Shown in pieces: positions 1 through 5,789 of a stretch of 6,424 nucleotides of DNA. Below the pieces are notes generated by a model. The model ran no database searches. It was not told the origin of the DNA and worked only from the letters and a program-made list of their open reading frames with translations. The stretch's first letter is position 1. Each line of letters begins with the position of its first letter. The translations under genes were made by a program, and so were the position numbers. Source of the stretch: Betaproteobacteria bacterium (GTDB lineage Bacteria > Pseudomonadota > Gammaproteobacteria > Burkholderiales > Casimicrobiaceae); NCBI GenBank assembly GCA_003153335.1, contig PLYG01000430.1:36168-42591 (forward strand), written 5' to 3'.

Positions 1-2
1 CG

Positions 3-113
3 GCCGAGCACCGCCGGAGTGGACCATCTTTCTATAACTTCGCCCGGCACCTGCTGTTGGTGTTGGCACAAGCCCGCCGCGCCGGCGGGTTCAACACTCC
101 ACGCCTTCCGTAG
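3..113 (+). CDS. 3' end of an unknown upstream gene (partial)
   Basis: The frame beginning at base 3 is open for 36 codons and ends with TAG at 111-113. Its start lies before the window. Third positions are mostly G or C, and the translation (..FYNFARHLLLVLAQARRAGG..) has a leucine-rich amphipathic stretch, both typical of real coding sequence. The other two frames in this stretch look poorer: one stops at 35-37, and the other runs on into the patatin gene with an implausible composition. A GC-rich hairpin (73-78 with 84-89) lies inside the coding part and has no T-tract, so I do not read it as a terminator. The function cannot be told from 36 residues. The gene ends 38 bases before the patatin start, so the two could be co-transcribed. 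Confidence 0.5.
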   Translation, partial: AEHRRSGPSFYNFARHLLLVLAQARRAGGFNTPRLP

Positions 114-151
114 ATTGCTCCCATGCCTCTCGATCATCAACAACATCTCCG

Positions 152-1105
152 GTGCTCACCCTGTTGCGCGAGCGTATTGCGAGCGGCAGCCGCCCCGGCG
201 CCCGGCAGGACGACTGCAAGCTGGGGCTGGCCATCGAGGGTGGCGGCATGCGCGGCGTGGTGTCTTGCGGCATGGCCGATGAATTGGCGCGGCGCGGTGG
301 TTATGACGCGTTCGATACCGTCTACGGCACCTCGGCCGGCGCATTCATCGGATCGTTCTTCACCACCCGGCAAATGCACCTTGGACCCAGCGTCTACATC
401 GACGACCTGCCCAACAGCCAGTTCATTGCATGGCGCCGTCTGTTTCTGGGGCGCCCCGTGGTGAACCTGCACTTCCTCATCAACGAGGGTCGGCTACGGA
501 TCAAACCGCTGGATTGGCGCCGGGTCGTGTCCTCGGCGGTGCCGCTGAAGATCGTGGTTTCGTCATTGCACCACGGCGACGCCCGCCTGCTTCATGACTT
601 TCAGAGCGAGTCCGACCTGTTCGAGGCTCTGCGCGGCAGCGCCACCGTCCCGTATCTGGCAGGTCTGCCGGTGCCGTACCACGGCGACATGCTCTTCGAT
701 GGCGGCATCTTCGAGCCGTTTCCGTACCAGAGCGCCATCACCGACGGCTGCACGCACGTGGTGGTGCTCAGCTCCCGCCCACAGGGCCGATACTGCCGTC
801 CGCCGGCACCACTGATCAGCCGGATCGTCGAGCGCCGATTGCGCCGCCTGTCGCCGGCCACCGCCAATGCGTCCTCGCACGACCCCCTGCACTACAAGCA
901 CGCGGCACAGCACATCGACACAGCAAGCCTGCATCCGGGCATTGCGCCGTTCATCTATGGCGCGCATCTGGCGCACGATGTGCGTGAAATCAGCCGACTG
1001 GAAAAGAACCGCACCAAGCCGCGCGCCGGCGCCGCCGTCATTGCCGGCCTGCTGCCGACGGCGAAACCATTGACCGTGTTGAGCGCATTGTCAACGGCAC
1101 GGTAA
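152..1105 (+). CDS. Patatin-like phospholipase family protein
   Basis: This 317-residue protein has the signature elements of the patatin/RssA-type lipid acyl hydrolases. The glycine-rich oxyanion-hole motif GGGMRG is at residues 30-35. The nucleophile elbow GTSAGA is at 59-64, with the catalytic Ser at 61. The DGG catalytic-dyad motif has its Asp at 183. The stretch around DGGIFEPFPY and the following 'THVVVLSSRP' strand resemble stand-alone bacterial patatins of the YjjU type. The family hydrolyses acyl esters of phospholipids or neutral lipids; the substrate here cannot be told. No signal peptide or membrane segment is visible, so a cytosolic or membrane-surface enzyme is likely. The GTG at 152 is the only reasonable start before the oxyanion motif (TTG 164 is possible), because the frame is closed by a stop at 35-37. 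It has no clear Shine-Dalgarno. The Arg-rich C-terminal tail after about residue 215 is not assigned. The family is sure, the start less so. Confidence 0.9.
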   Translation: MLTLLRERIASGSRPGARQDDCKLGLAIEGGGMRGVVSCGMADELARRGGYDAFDTVYGTSAGAFIGSFFTTRQMHLGPSVYIDDLPNSQFIAWRRLFLGRPVVNLHFLINEGRLRIKPLDWRRVVSSAVPLKIVVSSLHHGDARLLHDFQSESDLFEALRGSATVPYLAGLPVPYHGDMLFDGGIFEPFPYQSAITDGCTHVVVLSSRPQGRYCRPPAPLISRIVERRLRRLSPATANASSHDPLHYKHAAQHIDTASLHPGIAPFIYGAHLAHDVREISRLEKNRTKPRAGAAVIAGLLPTAKPLTVLSALSTAR

Positions 1106-1113
1106 ATCTACCG
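1100..1113 (+). terminator. Weak hairpin at the patatin stop codon
   Basis: CGGTA (1100-1104) and TACCG (1109-1113) can pair around a four-base loop that includes part of the TAA stop, and a T-rich but broken stretch (GCTTCTTTG) follows. The five-base-pair stem is short, so this is at best a weak intrinsic terminator ahead of the next promoter. Confidence 0.2.
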
Positions 1114-1123
1114 GCTTCTTTGC

Positions 1124-1151
1124 TTGCACTATACCCACATTCGGGTATACT
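1124..1151 (+). promoter_or_regulatory. Sigma70-type promoter A, predicted leaderless start
   Basis: TTGCAC (1124-1129) and TATACT (1146-1151) are separated by 16 bases and match -35 and -10 hexamers. The ATG of the next gene begins at 1158, seven bases after the last base of the -10, which is where transcription would be expected to start. There is therefore no room for a ribosome binding site, and the mRNA is predicted to be leaderless. An almost identical arrangement occurs at 3024-3052. Confidence 0.65.
1130..1149. promoter_or_regulatory. Operator-like dyad TATACCC-N6-GGGTATA (copy 1)
   Basis: This is a perfect 7-bp inverted repeat with a six-base centre. It fills the spacer of promoter A and overlaps the -10. 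The second copy at 3031-3050 keeps the sequence, the centre length and the eight-base distance to the ATG, which argues for a bound regulator. A protein on this site would cover the core promoter, so repression is the simplest reading. The identity of the regulator is not shown. Confidence 0.6.
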
Positions 1152-1157
1152 GCTGCG

Positions 1158-1640
1158 ATGATGATCTCTGCGCCATTGCATACCTATCACGCTGATGGTT
1201 CGGTGCCCACCACGCCCAATACGGTCTGGGTCTTCGGCAGCAACTTGGCGGGCCGCCACGGCAAAGGGGCCGCGAAAGTCGCGTTGCAGCGGTTCGGTGC
1301 GCGTTATGGCGAAGGGGCCGGTCTGGTTGGTTGTTCGTATGGCATTCCGACCAAGGATGCGAACCTCAATGTCTTGCCGCTTGTGAGCGTGCGCGCCGGT
1401 GTGGAGCAGTTCCTTGTCCACGCTCTCGCGCATCCGGAGACAATGTACTTCGTCACCCGTGTTGGGTGCGGACTGGCCGGCTTCAAGGACGCGACGATTG
1501 CGCCCTTGTTTCGCGCTGCACCGGCCAACTGTGATCTGCCGAAAAACTGGCGGCCGTGGTTCGCGCAAGCGGTATCGTCGGCGCCCTCTGCACCATCGGC
1601 ACAACCACCGGCGGCGCGCGATCCGTGGACACTGGACTGA
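1158..1640 (+). CDS. A1S_2505-type phage/plasmid protein (Rossmann/macro-like)
   Basis: This 160-residue protein belongs to a family common in phages and mobile elements, annotated as A1S_2505 phage-associated protein. The evidence is a chain of conserved motifs: VWVFGSNLAGRHGKGAAKVA at about 23-42, a SYGIPTKD block at 60-67, an LPL turn at 73-75, and FVTRVGCGLAGF at 98-109 followed by IAPLF and an NCDLP-W end. The small-residue loops recall nucleotide- or ADP-ribose-binding macro-like folds, but the biochemical role of the family is not known to me. The C-terminal 25 residues are Ala/Pro/Ser-rich and probably disordered. The start is the first of two adjacent ATG codons, which fits the predicted leaderless transcript. 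It is first in a probable operon with the genes at 1678 and 2271. The family call is confident; no function is claimed. Confidence 0.85.
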   Translation: MMISAPLHTYHADGSVPTTPNTVWVFGSNLAGRHGKGAAKVALQRFGARYGEGAGLVGCSYGIPTKDANLNVLPLVSVRAGVEQFLVHALAHPETMYFVTRVGCGLAGFKDATIAPLFRAAPANCDLPKNWRPWFAQAVSSAPSAPSAQPPAARDPWTLD

Positions 1641-1677
1641 GACACATCCCTTCAACTTTCATTGCCAAGAAACGATC

Positions 1678-2229
1678 ATGCCAAAGAAGCCTATCACCGA
1701 ATCCACTGAAACAACCGTCGTGCACGAAGCCTCCGCCGAGCGCGATGAGCGGGGTAACGTCCGCCGGCGCGTGGGATTCGATCAGGTTTGTGTGCTGGAG
1801 GCGACCGAGACCGACGGTGCCGCCGATTTCGAGCAGTACGTCAAGATGAACTACGGCGTGGAAATCCAGTTTCTCGAAGAGTTCCGTCTCGCCAGCATTC
1901 GTATGCGAAGTGGTGGTGCGCGACACGATGTCTTCTTCGCCATCGACGGCCCCGCGGCCACTGCGTTCAGCGCGGCGCGGGAGCGCGACGAGAACAGCTT
2001 TGCCCGAGAAATTCGCTGGCTGGAGGATGTGCTGCTCCCCTTCAACAATGTTGCCGAGCAGCCGTACCCGCCGCGCGTGTTCCACTACGTGACGCAGTGG
2101 CCGGAGATCGGACTGGGGCTGGAGGCGCTGGCGTCCCCGCGCCCGGCTGATTTCGAGGAGCCAACCGATCCTGATCGCGTGCCGGAGAGTCCGCCGGCCG
2201 ATCCCATCCCGCCACGCGAAGTACACTGA
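1678..2229 (+). CDS. Hypothetical acidic protein, 183 residues
   Basis: I do not recognise this family. The ATG at 1678 follows the previous stop by 37 bases and has only a weak purine stretch (AAGAAA) before it. Upstream codons in the same frame overlap the preceding gene and are ignored. The N-terminal 25 residues are polar, residues 30-145 look like a compact mixed alpha/beta domain (with RHDVFFAID near 82-90 and IRWLEDVLLPFNN near 112-124), and the last 40 residues are rich in Pro, Glu and Asp and probably flexible. No signal peptide, membrane segment or catalytic signature is seen, so a cytosolic protein is likely. It sits between the A1S_2505-type gene and a lipoprotein gene on the same strand with short gaps, which suggests co-transcription from promoter A. 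Confidence 0.8.
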   Translation: MPKKPITESTETTVVHEASAERDERGNVRRRVGFDQVCVLEATETDGAADFEQYVKMNYGVEIQFLEEFRLASIRMRSGGARHDVFFAIDGPAATAFSAARERDENSFAREIRWLEDVLLPFNNVAEQPYPPRVFHYVTQWPEIGLGLEALASPRPADFEEPTDPDRVPESPPADPIPPREVH

Positions 2230-2260
2230 GCGTGGCACCGCTCGCTACCACACCCTCACC

Positions 2261-2264
2261 GGAG
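2261..2264 (+). promoter_or_regulatory. Ribosome binding site GGAG for the lipoprotein
   Basis: GGAG lies six bases before the ATG at 2271. It decides the start over the in-frame GTG at 2232, which would put 13 residues in front of the signal peptide. Confidence 0.7.
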
Positions 2265-2270
2265 AACTCG

Positions 2271-3011
2271 ATGCGCCGCTTCCTGCTGCTACCCTTTTGC
2301 CTTGCTTGGTTGCTGGTTGCCTGCTCCAATCCGCTGAACGCTCCGGTCCCGAAGGACCTTGGCAACATGGAATCGCTCAAGCCGGCTATGGAAAAGCTCA
2401 AGCCCGAGGAGAAGGAACTGCTGGCCGCGTACGTGGTTCGCCACTCTGTCGGCGCAGTATTCGGGAAGGCGTTTGGCGTACAGCCGGACCCCATCCCCGA
2501 GGGAATGACGGTAGGTAAGGCCCTCGATGAGCAGCGGGCCTTCGCCGAGCGGCTCAAGACGGAGGAGGCGGCCAAGAAGTTGGTGTTGGAGCAGGCCGAG
2601 GCTCAGCGCAAGGCGCTGGTCGAGCAAATGAAGCTGGTGCTTGCCTCGCGAGTGATCGACATCACCCTGCACAAGGCGACCTATCACGATGGCGATGTGC
2701 ACAGCACCATCAGCTTCGAATTTGAAATCGACAACAAGGGCGCAAAGGACATCGCAGGGATCAAAGGATTAGCCTCGTTTCGCGACAAATTCGGTGATCG
2801 GATTGCCGGTGTTTCAATGAAGACGGAGGAAGCTATTCCCGCTGGGAAGTCGGTACGCGTGCGGCTGGGCAAGGATTACAGTGAATTCAACGACAATGAT
2901 CGCAAGCTCGTGAACCTCGATGTCCATACGGCCACCTTTGAATTGGCGCCGGAGGTCATCCTCTTCGCCGACGGCTCCAAGTTCGAGTCGCCCAAGGGCG
3001 TTAGGGAATAG
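2271..3011 (+). CDS. Putative outer-membrane lipoprotein with coiled coil
   Basis: This is a 246-residue protein with a classic lipoprotein signal: Arg-Arg at 2-3, a hydrophobic core at 4-16 and a lipobox LVAC with the lipidated Cys at 18. Ser at the position after Cys favours sorting to the outer membrane rather than inner-membrane retention. Residues 34-60 are helical and lysine/glutamate-rich. Residues 84-124 are charged, Ala/Glu/Lys-rich and look like a coiled coil. Residues 126-235 form a beta-rich domain with the pattern (FEFEIDN-KGAKDI..FRDKFGD..IPAGKSV..F--ND) seen in bacterial lipoproteins with an immunoglobulin-like C-terminal fold. Its specific role is unknown. It is the third gene after promoter A, 41 bases after the preceding stop, with its own ribosome binding site. 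The next gene has a separate promoter. Lipoprotein status is confident; the operon job is open. Confidence 0.85.
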   Translation: MRRFLLLPFCLAWLLVACSNPLNAPVPKDLGNMESLKPAMEKLKPEEKELLAAYVVRHSVGAVFGKAFGVQPDPIPEGMTVGKALDEQRAFAERLKTEEAAKKLVLEQAEAQRKALVEQMKLVLASRVIDITLHKATYHDGDVHSTISFEFEIDNKGAKDIAGIKGLASFRDKFGDRIAGVSMKTEEAIPAGKSVRVRLGKDYSEFNDNDRKLVNLDVHTATFELAPEVILFADGSKFESPKGVRE

Positions 3012-3023
3012 GCGACCAATGAC

Positions 3024-3052
3024 TTGCATTTATACCCGGTTATGGGTATGGT
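3024..3052 (+). promoter_or_regulatory. Sigma70-type promoter B, predicted leaderless start
   Basis: TTGCAT (3024-3029) and TATGGT (3047-3052) are separated by 17 bases, and the ATG at 3059 follows the -10 by six bases. The design is the same as promoter A: shared CTTGCA, shared dyad in the spacer, identical -10-to-ATG distance and no ribosome binding site. The -10 is poorer than that of promoter A. Confidence 0.6.
3031..3050. promoter_or_regulatory. Operator-like dyad TATACCC-N6-GGGTATG (copy 2)
   Basis: The two arms match at six of seven pairs and correspond to copy 1 at 1130-1149. The six central bases differ completely between copies, as expected when only the arms are contacted. The distance from the right arm to the ATG is eight bases in both copies. 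Confidence 0.6.
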
Positions 3053-3058
3053 CAGTCC

Positions 3059-3304
3059 ATGCCTTTCTACCTGATCCACACCAGCGAAGGTCTCGCGATT
3101 CGCGAGATGACCAGTCTGCGCCAAGCGCGCTGCGAACTGACGGGTGAAGTCGGCACCGACAACCTGATCGACGTGACGCCGGCGCTGCCGGCCCAGATCG
3201 ACTGGGTCCGCCAGATGGGTGGGGCCATGCCGGAGAGCCTGCAAGCGCTTCCTGCCGGCGCCCGGCACCAATCCGGCACCGGGGCGCAGCGGCGGATGCC
3301 ATGA
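3059..3304 (+). CDS. Hypothetical protein, 81 residues
   Basis: I do not recognise this small protein. It begins MPFYLIHTSEGLAIRE and has a short conserved-looking core up to about residue 65 (ELTGEVGTDNLIDV..QIDWVRQMGG), then a Gly/Ala/Gln-rich tail. No signal peptide or membrane helix is seen. The start is supported by promoter B, which predicts a leaderless transcript beginning at this ATG; there is no ribosome binding site. Its stop overlaps the next start as ATGA (3301-3304), so translation of the two genes is probably coupled. Codon use matches the neighbours. Confidence 0.7.
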   Translation: MPFYLIHTSEGLAIREMTSLRQARCELTGEVGTDNLIDVTPALPAQIDWVRQMGGAMPESLQALPAGARHQSGTGAQRRMP

Positions 3305-3507
3305 CTGACTCGGCGGGCTCCTCGCACAAGGTGGACACTGTGGGCGCTCTGCGGCTAGGGGCGACCGGTCGCCGCAGTTTCGGCAAAGTGATTGTCGAAT
3401 GGGAGTTTGTTTCGCCCTTTAACGAGCTGTCCCCACAGAAAATCGAGGTCTGCCTCGTGCAGCAGCACGAGGCTGGCCAGCCACCACTGATTTTTTTTTC
3501 GCGCTAA
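3301..3507 (+). CDS. Upstream half of a frameshift-split unknown gene
   Basis: As written, this frame gives 68 residues ending PPLIFFSR at a TAA at 3505-3507. It starts in an ATGA overlap with the previous gene. Its codons have the GC-rich third positions of real genes right up to a run of nine T at 3491-3499. Immediately after that run, the -1 frame takes over the coding signature and continues as FFALSKILPEDGL.. into the reading frame ending at 4094. Joining the frames at the T-run gives one 264-residue protein with no other stop. The first 66 codons would be shared by the short and the long product. No known domain is recognised; the visible part is beta-strand-like (KVIVEWEFVSPF..KIEVCLVQQ). 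It may be a normal gene expressed through slippage, a mutated gene, or a homopolymer sequencing error. Confidence 0.6.
   Translation: MTDSAGSSHKVDTVGALRLGATGRRSFGKVIVEWEFVSPFNELSPQKIEVCLVQQHEAGQPPLIFFSR
3491..3499 (+). other. T9 slippery run: possible frameshift or slippage site
   Basis: Nine consecutive T bases lie between codons ATT and TCG of the upstream frame. The two in-frame TTT codons at 3493-3498 with the T before them form a U-UUU-UUU heptamer, on which a -1 ribosomal slip would read TTC next and enter the downstream frame. RNA polymerase slippage adding one base, or removing two, would have the same result. A single-base error or mutation in the run would look identical. Confidence 0.5.
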
Positions 3508-3530
3508 GCAAGATTCTGCCCGAGGATGGG

Positions 3531-4094
3531 TTGCGCGCGACCGACATCGAGGCCCTGCGGGCGAGCGTGGAGACCTATTGCAGCGACTACTTCCTAGCCA
3601 AAGCGGGGTTGGTTTGGGAGGGCTGGCTTGAGGTGCTCCTCAGAGGGAGTGACTTTGCCATTGGTCGCGACGCAATGAGCGAAGACCTGCGCATCGAGTA
3701 CCGGCCGCTCAAACGGGGCCGCCACCCCGATGATCAGACCCGCGACTTCACGCTGACGCCACACGGCACGGCGGTGCCATTCCCGACGCCCAAGCGTGCC
3801 GGATTCGACGAGCGCGAGCATCTGCGCAAGGGCATCGACCAGAACGATGCCCGAACATGGAATCTCGGGGCCCGCGACACGGACGTGGAGGTGTCGTACC
3901 TTCCCGATACCCCGGCGAACAGCGCCGCATTGGACCACCTGATCACTTCCCTGCGCCTGCTCCGCCTCCGGCTGAGCGACTTCCTTGAGCAGGAGAACAT
4001 CGGCCAAGCTGTGGTTGCCCTGCAACAGCAGGCGCTTGCCTTGCCCGGTCCGACCGCACCGGCTGCCGCAAAGGTACAAGACTCCGTTCTCTAA
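3531..4094 (+). CDS. Downstream half of the frameshift-split unknown gene
   Basis: This frame is coding-like from about 3498, where it meets the T-run, to TAA at 4092-4094. A TTG at 3531 preceded by GAGG (3522-3525, five-base gap) could start a free 187-residue protein, but the 11 codons between the T-run and that TTG are also coding-like, which favours a fusion with the upstream half. The family is not recognised. The sequence has a mixed region with RIEYRPLKRGRHP near residues 49-61 of this half. A Leu/Arg-rich amphipathic helix (LDHLITSLRLLRLRLSDFLEQ) near 133-153 is followed by a Gln/Ala helix that could mediate oligomerisation. The C-terminus is Pro/Ala-rich. No signal peptide is present. 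The 212-base gap that follows separates it from the regulator gene. Confidence 0.65.
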   Translation: MRATDIEALRASVETYCSDYFLAKAGLVWEGWLEVLLRGSDFAIGRDAMSEDLRIEYRPLKRGRHPDDQTRDFTLTPHGTAVPFPTPKRAGFDEREHLRKGIDQNDARTWNLGARDTDVEVSYLPDTPANSAALDHLITSLRLLRLRLSDFLEQENIGQAVVALQQQALALPGPTAPAAAKVQDSVL

Positions 4095-4110
4095 TAACGG
4101 CAATCTGCTT

Positions 4111-4132
4111 GCTGTCTCCTCGGAGCGACAGC
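4111..4132 (+). terminator. Hairpin downstream of the frameshift gene
   Basis: GCTGTC (4111-4116) pairs with GACAGC (4127-4132). The ten-base interior (TCCTCGGAGC) can add a few pairs. The following bases (TTGTTCGG) are only weakly T-rich, so this may end the promoter B transcript inefficiently or be a chance structure. Confidence 0.25.
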
Positions 4133-4164
4133 TTGTTCGGTTGGGTGCTGTTTCGCAAAATTAC

Positions 4165-4173
4165 TGCTACTAT
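4165..4173 (+). promoter_or_regulatory. Possible extended -10 promoter for the regulator gene
   Basis: TGCTACTAT (TG-N-TACTAT) fits an extended -10 element; no good -35 is seen at the usual distance. It would give a leader of about 125 bases before the ATG at 4307. The 4095-4306 gap holds no convincing gene: the in-frame extension upstream of 4307 has poor codon use. Two TACCC half-sites (4201-4205 and 4241-4245) lie 40 bases apart in this leader. Confidence 0.25.
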
Positions 4174-4297
4174 GACGGTTGCATGTGTCAATGTGCATAT
4201 TACCCAACTCTTTTGCTGGACGCGGCAGCGCGCGTGCGTCTACCCTACATTGCCGACCAAAAATGCGGCGCGGGACCATGGGGGGTTCTCGATAAAT

Positions 4298-4301
4298 GAG
4301 G
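4298..4301 (+). promoter_or_regulatory. Ribosome binding site GAGG for the regulator
   Basis: GAGG ends five bases before the ATG at 4307. This favours 4307 over the in-frame GTG at 4301, the ATG at 4319 or a far-upstream TTG at 4109. Confidence 0.5.
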
Positions 4302-4306
4302 TGTGG

Positions 4307-5761
4307 ATGGATGGCTCAATGCGACCGCTGACCCGTAAAGACTACGAGGGCGCCGTCCAGCGACTCGGTCAAGGACTCACGCGGTATGGAATCCCGCCGG
4401 TACCGCATTGCCGCCTGCGGGCGGCGGTGATGGATCGGTTCGATGATACCGATTTCCTCTTTGTGCACACGCTGCTGCACCCACCCAGCAACATCTGGCA
4501 CACGGTGCAATTGATGCCCAAAGCATTGAGCCTTGGCGCCGCCGGCGAAGCGATGACCTCCCTGCGCCTCTGTAAGTCGCTGGAGGAGGGCGTTGCGTAT
4601 GTGAAGAGTATCGCGATCCGTGCCGGGATCATCCTGCAAGACATCGTCCCGTTGCCCAACGGGGGATTTGAAATGCGTTCCAAAGGCGTACCGCTATTTC
4701 GAATCAACCCGCTAATCCTCGATCACGTCGCGGCGGACAAGGTCGCACTGGTCAATCGGGCGCTGCGCACCTTGCGTCGCCATGGCCACGAGTCACTTGC
4801 CGTGAGCCGATTACGCCAATTGCCGGGCCTGCAGGCGTTGACCGCCGATACGCCAGATACCGACTCTGACTCTGATTCTGGCCCGGCCTTGATCGCCAAA
4901 CTCCCCAATCTGGTCGAGACGATGCGTACGCTGCTGCGCGAAGACGCCGGCTTGAAGGTCGATTGGATTGTGACGCAGGAGTTGGTAGCCGCCATGATGG
5001 GGGCCACCGATTGGAGCGACTTGACCCGGCATTCGCAGGACGCCCTCTGCCAACTGGAACCGGTCGCCATCGTCTTTCGAGATCAAGCCGGCGCGCCCGA
5101 GTATGGCCATCGGTTCTTCCCTTCCCCGGCGGCGGCAATTGCCGGCTTCTGCGAGGAGCTGACCCGAGCCAAGGTTGTACTTTTCCCGTATTACGTGGGC
5201 TGCACCGACGGGTCCGCTGTGACCTTGTACGCCAGCAGCATCATCCCGCACGATTCAGTCGATGCCGCTGCGCCACCGGCAGCAGCCCGGCCCGAGTACG
5301 CGCCGCTGGCCAACTGGCGCATCAAAATCAGCAACATCCCGCGCGTCGAGGTAGCGCCCATAGAGGTAGCCGAAGTCGAGCGCTGGTTGCCCGCGCAGGC
5401 GGAGGCTCAGCTGCGCGCCCTCATTGAGCATCTATTGCATGGCCGCGTCACGCCGGCGCCCTCGGCGGTGCCGATTCTGACCGCCCGCGAGGTGGAGGTG
5501 CTGGGTTTGTTGGCGCAGGGGAAGAAGACCAAAACCATCGCACTGGCACTCAACATTGCTGTTGGCACCGTACAACTGCATCTCGACACCATTCGCGGCA
5601 AACTCGGCGTGGACACCCGCGTCGAGGCGGTCACGCAGGCGATAGCGAAGGGGTTGATTCAACAGCCCCCAAGTGTGACAGGCGCGCGCGGGTGCATTGA
5701 GGGTTGGCCGGCGCTCGCACAGGGTCACCCGAACGCGGAACCTCGTATTATGCTCACCTGA
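4307..5761 (+). CDS. Transcriptional regulator with C-terminal LuxR-type HTH
   Basis: This is a 484-residue DNA-binding protein. Residues 391-452 form a LuxR/FixJ-type helix-turn-helix: LTAREVEVLGLLAQGK opens it, GTVQLHLDTIRGKLGV at about 420-435 covers the recognition helix, and a TRVEAV tail follows. The first 390 residues are not a receiver, PAS or acyl-homoserine-lactone domain that I can recognise. An N-terminal domain (about 5-175) is followed by an acidic DSDSDS linker (about 185-191). A helical segment near 200-243 ends in LVAAMMGATDWSDL, resembling the 'LG..SW..L' pattern of small domains in plasmid proteins. A beta-containing region (about 250-345) follows. The last 32 residues extend beyond the usual end of the family. 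No phosphoacceptor site is evident, so a ligand- or protein-sensing role is inferred. It is the only regulator in the window and a candidate for the two dyad operators. Confidence 0.85.
   Translation: MDGSMRPLTRKDYEGAVQRLGQGLTRYGIPPVPHCRLRAAVMDRFDDTDFLFVHTLLHPPSNIWHTVQLMPKALSLGAAGEAMTSLRLCKSLEEGVAYVKSIAIRAGIILQDIVPLPNGGFEMRSKGVPLFRINPLILDHVAADKVALVNRALRTLRRHGHESLAVSRLRQLPGLQALTADTPDTDSDSDSGPALIAKLPNLVETMRTLLREDAGLKVDWIVTQELVAAMMGATDWSDLTRHSQDALCQLEPVAIVFRDQAGAPEYGHRFFPSPAAAIAGFCEELTRAKVVLFPYYVGCTDGSAVTLYASSIIPHDSVDAAAPPAAARPEYAPLANWRIKISNIPRVEVAPIEVAEVERWLPAQAEAQLRALIEHLLHGRVTPAPSAVPILTAREVEVLGLLAQGKKTKTIALALNIAVGTVQLHLDTIRGKLGVDTRVEAVTQAIAKGLIQQPPSVTGARGCIEGWPALAQGHPNAEPRIMLT
4862..4879 (+). 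repeat. Short tandem repeat GACTCT x3 in the regulator linker
   Basis: Two perfect GACTCT units and one GATTCT unit in a row encode Asp-Ser three times, in the acidic linker between the N-terminal and middle parts of the regulator. Unit length is six bases, so gain or loss of units would keep the frame and change only linker length. Confidence 0.7.
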
Positions 5762-5789
5762 TCGGTCTCGCGCCACGCGCGTCCGTCTG

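Noticed and set aside
73..89. GC-rich hairpin CCCGCC/GGCGGG as a terminator.
   Set aside because: It lies inside a coding-like frame that continues to 113, and no T-tract follows.
152..1105. Patatin as the effector of a CBASS (CapV-type) defence system.
   Set aside because: No CD-NTase or other CBASS gene is visible in the window, and the protein resembles stand-alone YjjU-like patatins. It cannot be excluded for sequence before base 1.
1483..2238. Long open frames on the minus strand, for example 1483-2238 and 1038-1655.
   Set aside because: They lie antisense to well-supported plus-strand genes, are expected in GC-rich DNA, and their translations have no recognisable motifs.
4179..4200. 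TTGCAT followed by the direct repeat ATGTG-TCA-ATGTG as a third copy of the promoter/operator.
   Set aside because: The TATACCC/GGGTAT dyad is absent and no -10 is found 16-18 bases downstream.
4109..4306. N-terminal extension of the regulator to a TTG at 4109, giving 550 residues.
   Set aside because: The added 66 codons have poor codon use and no protein-like pattern, and a GAGG site fits the ATG at 4307.
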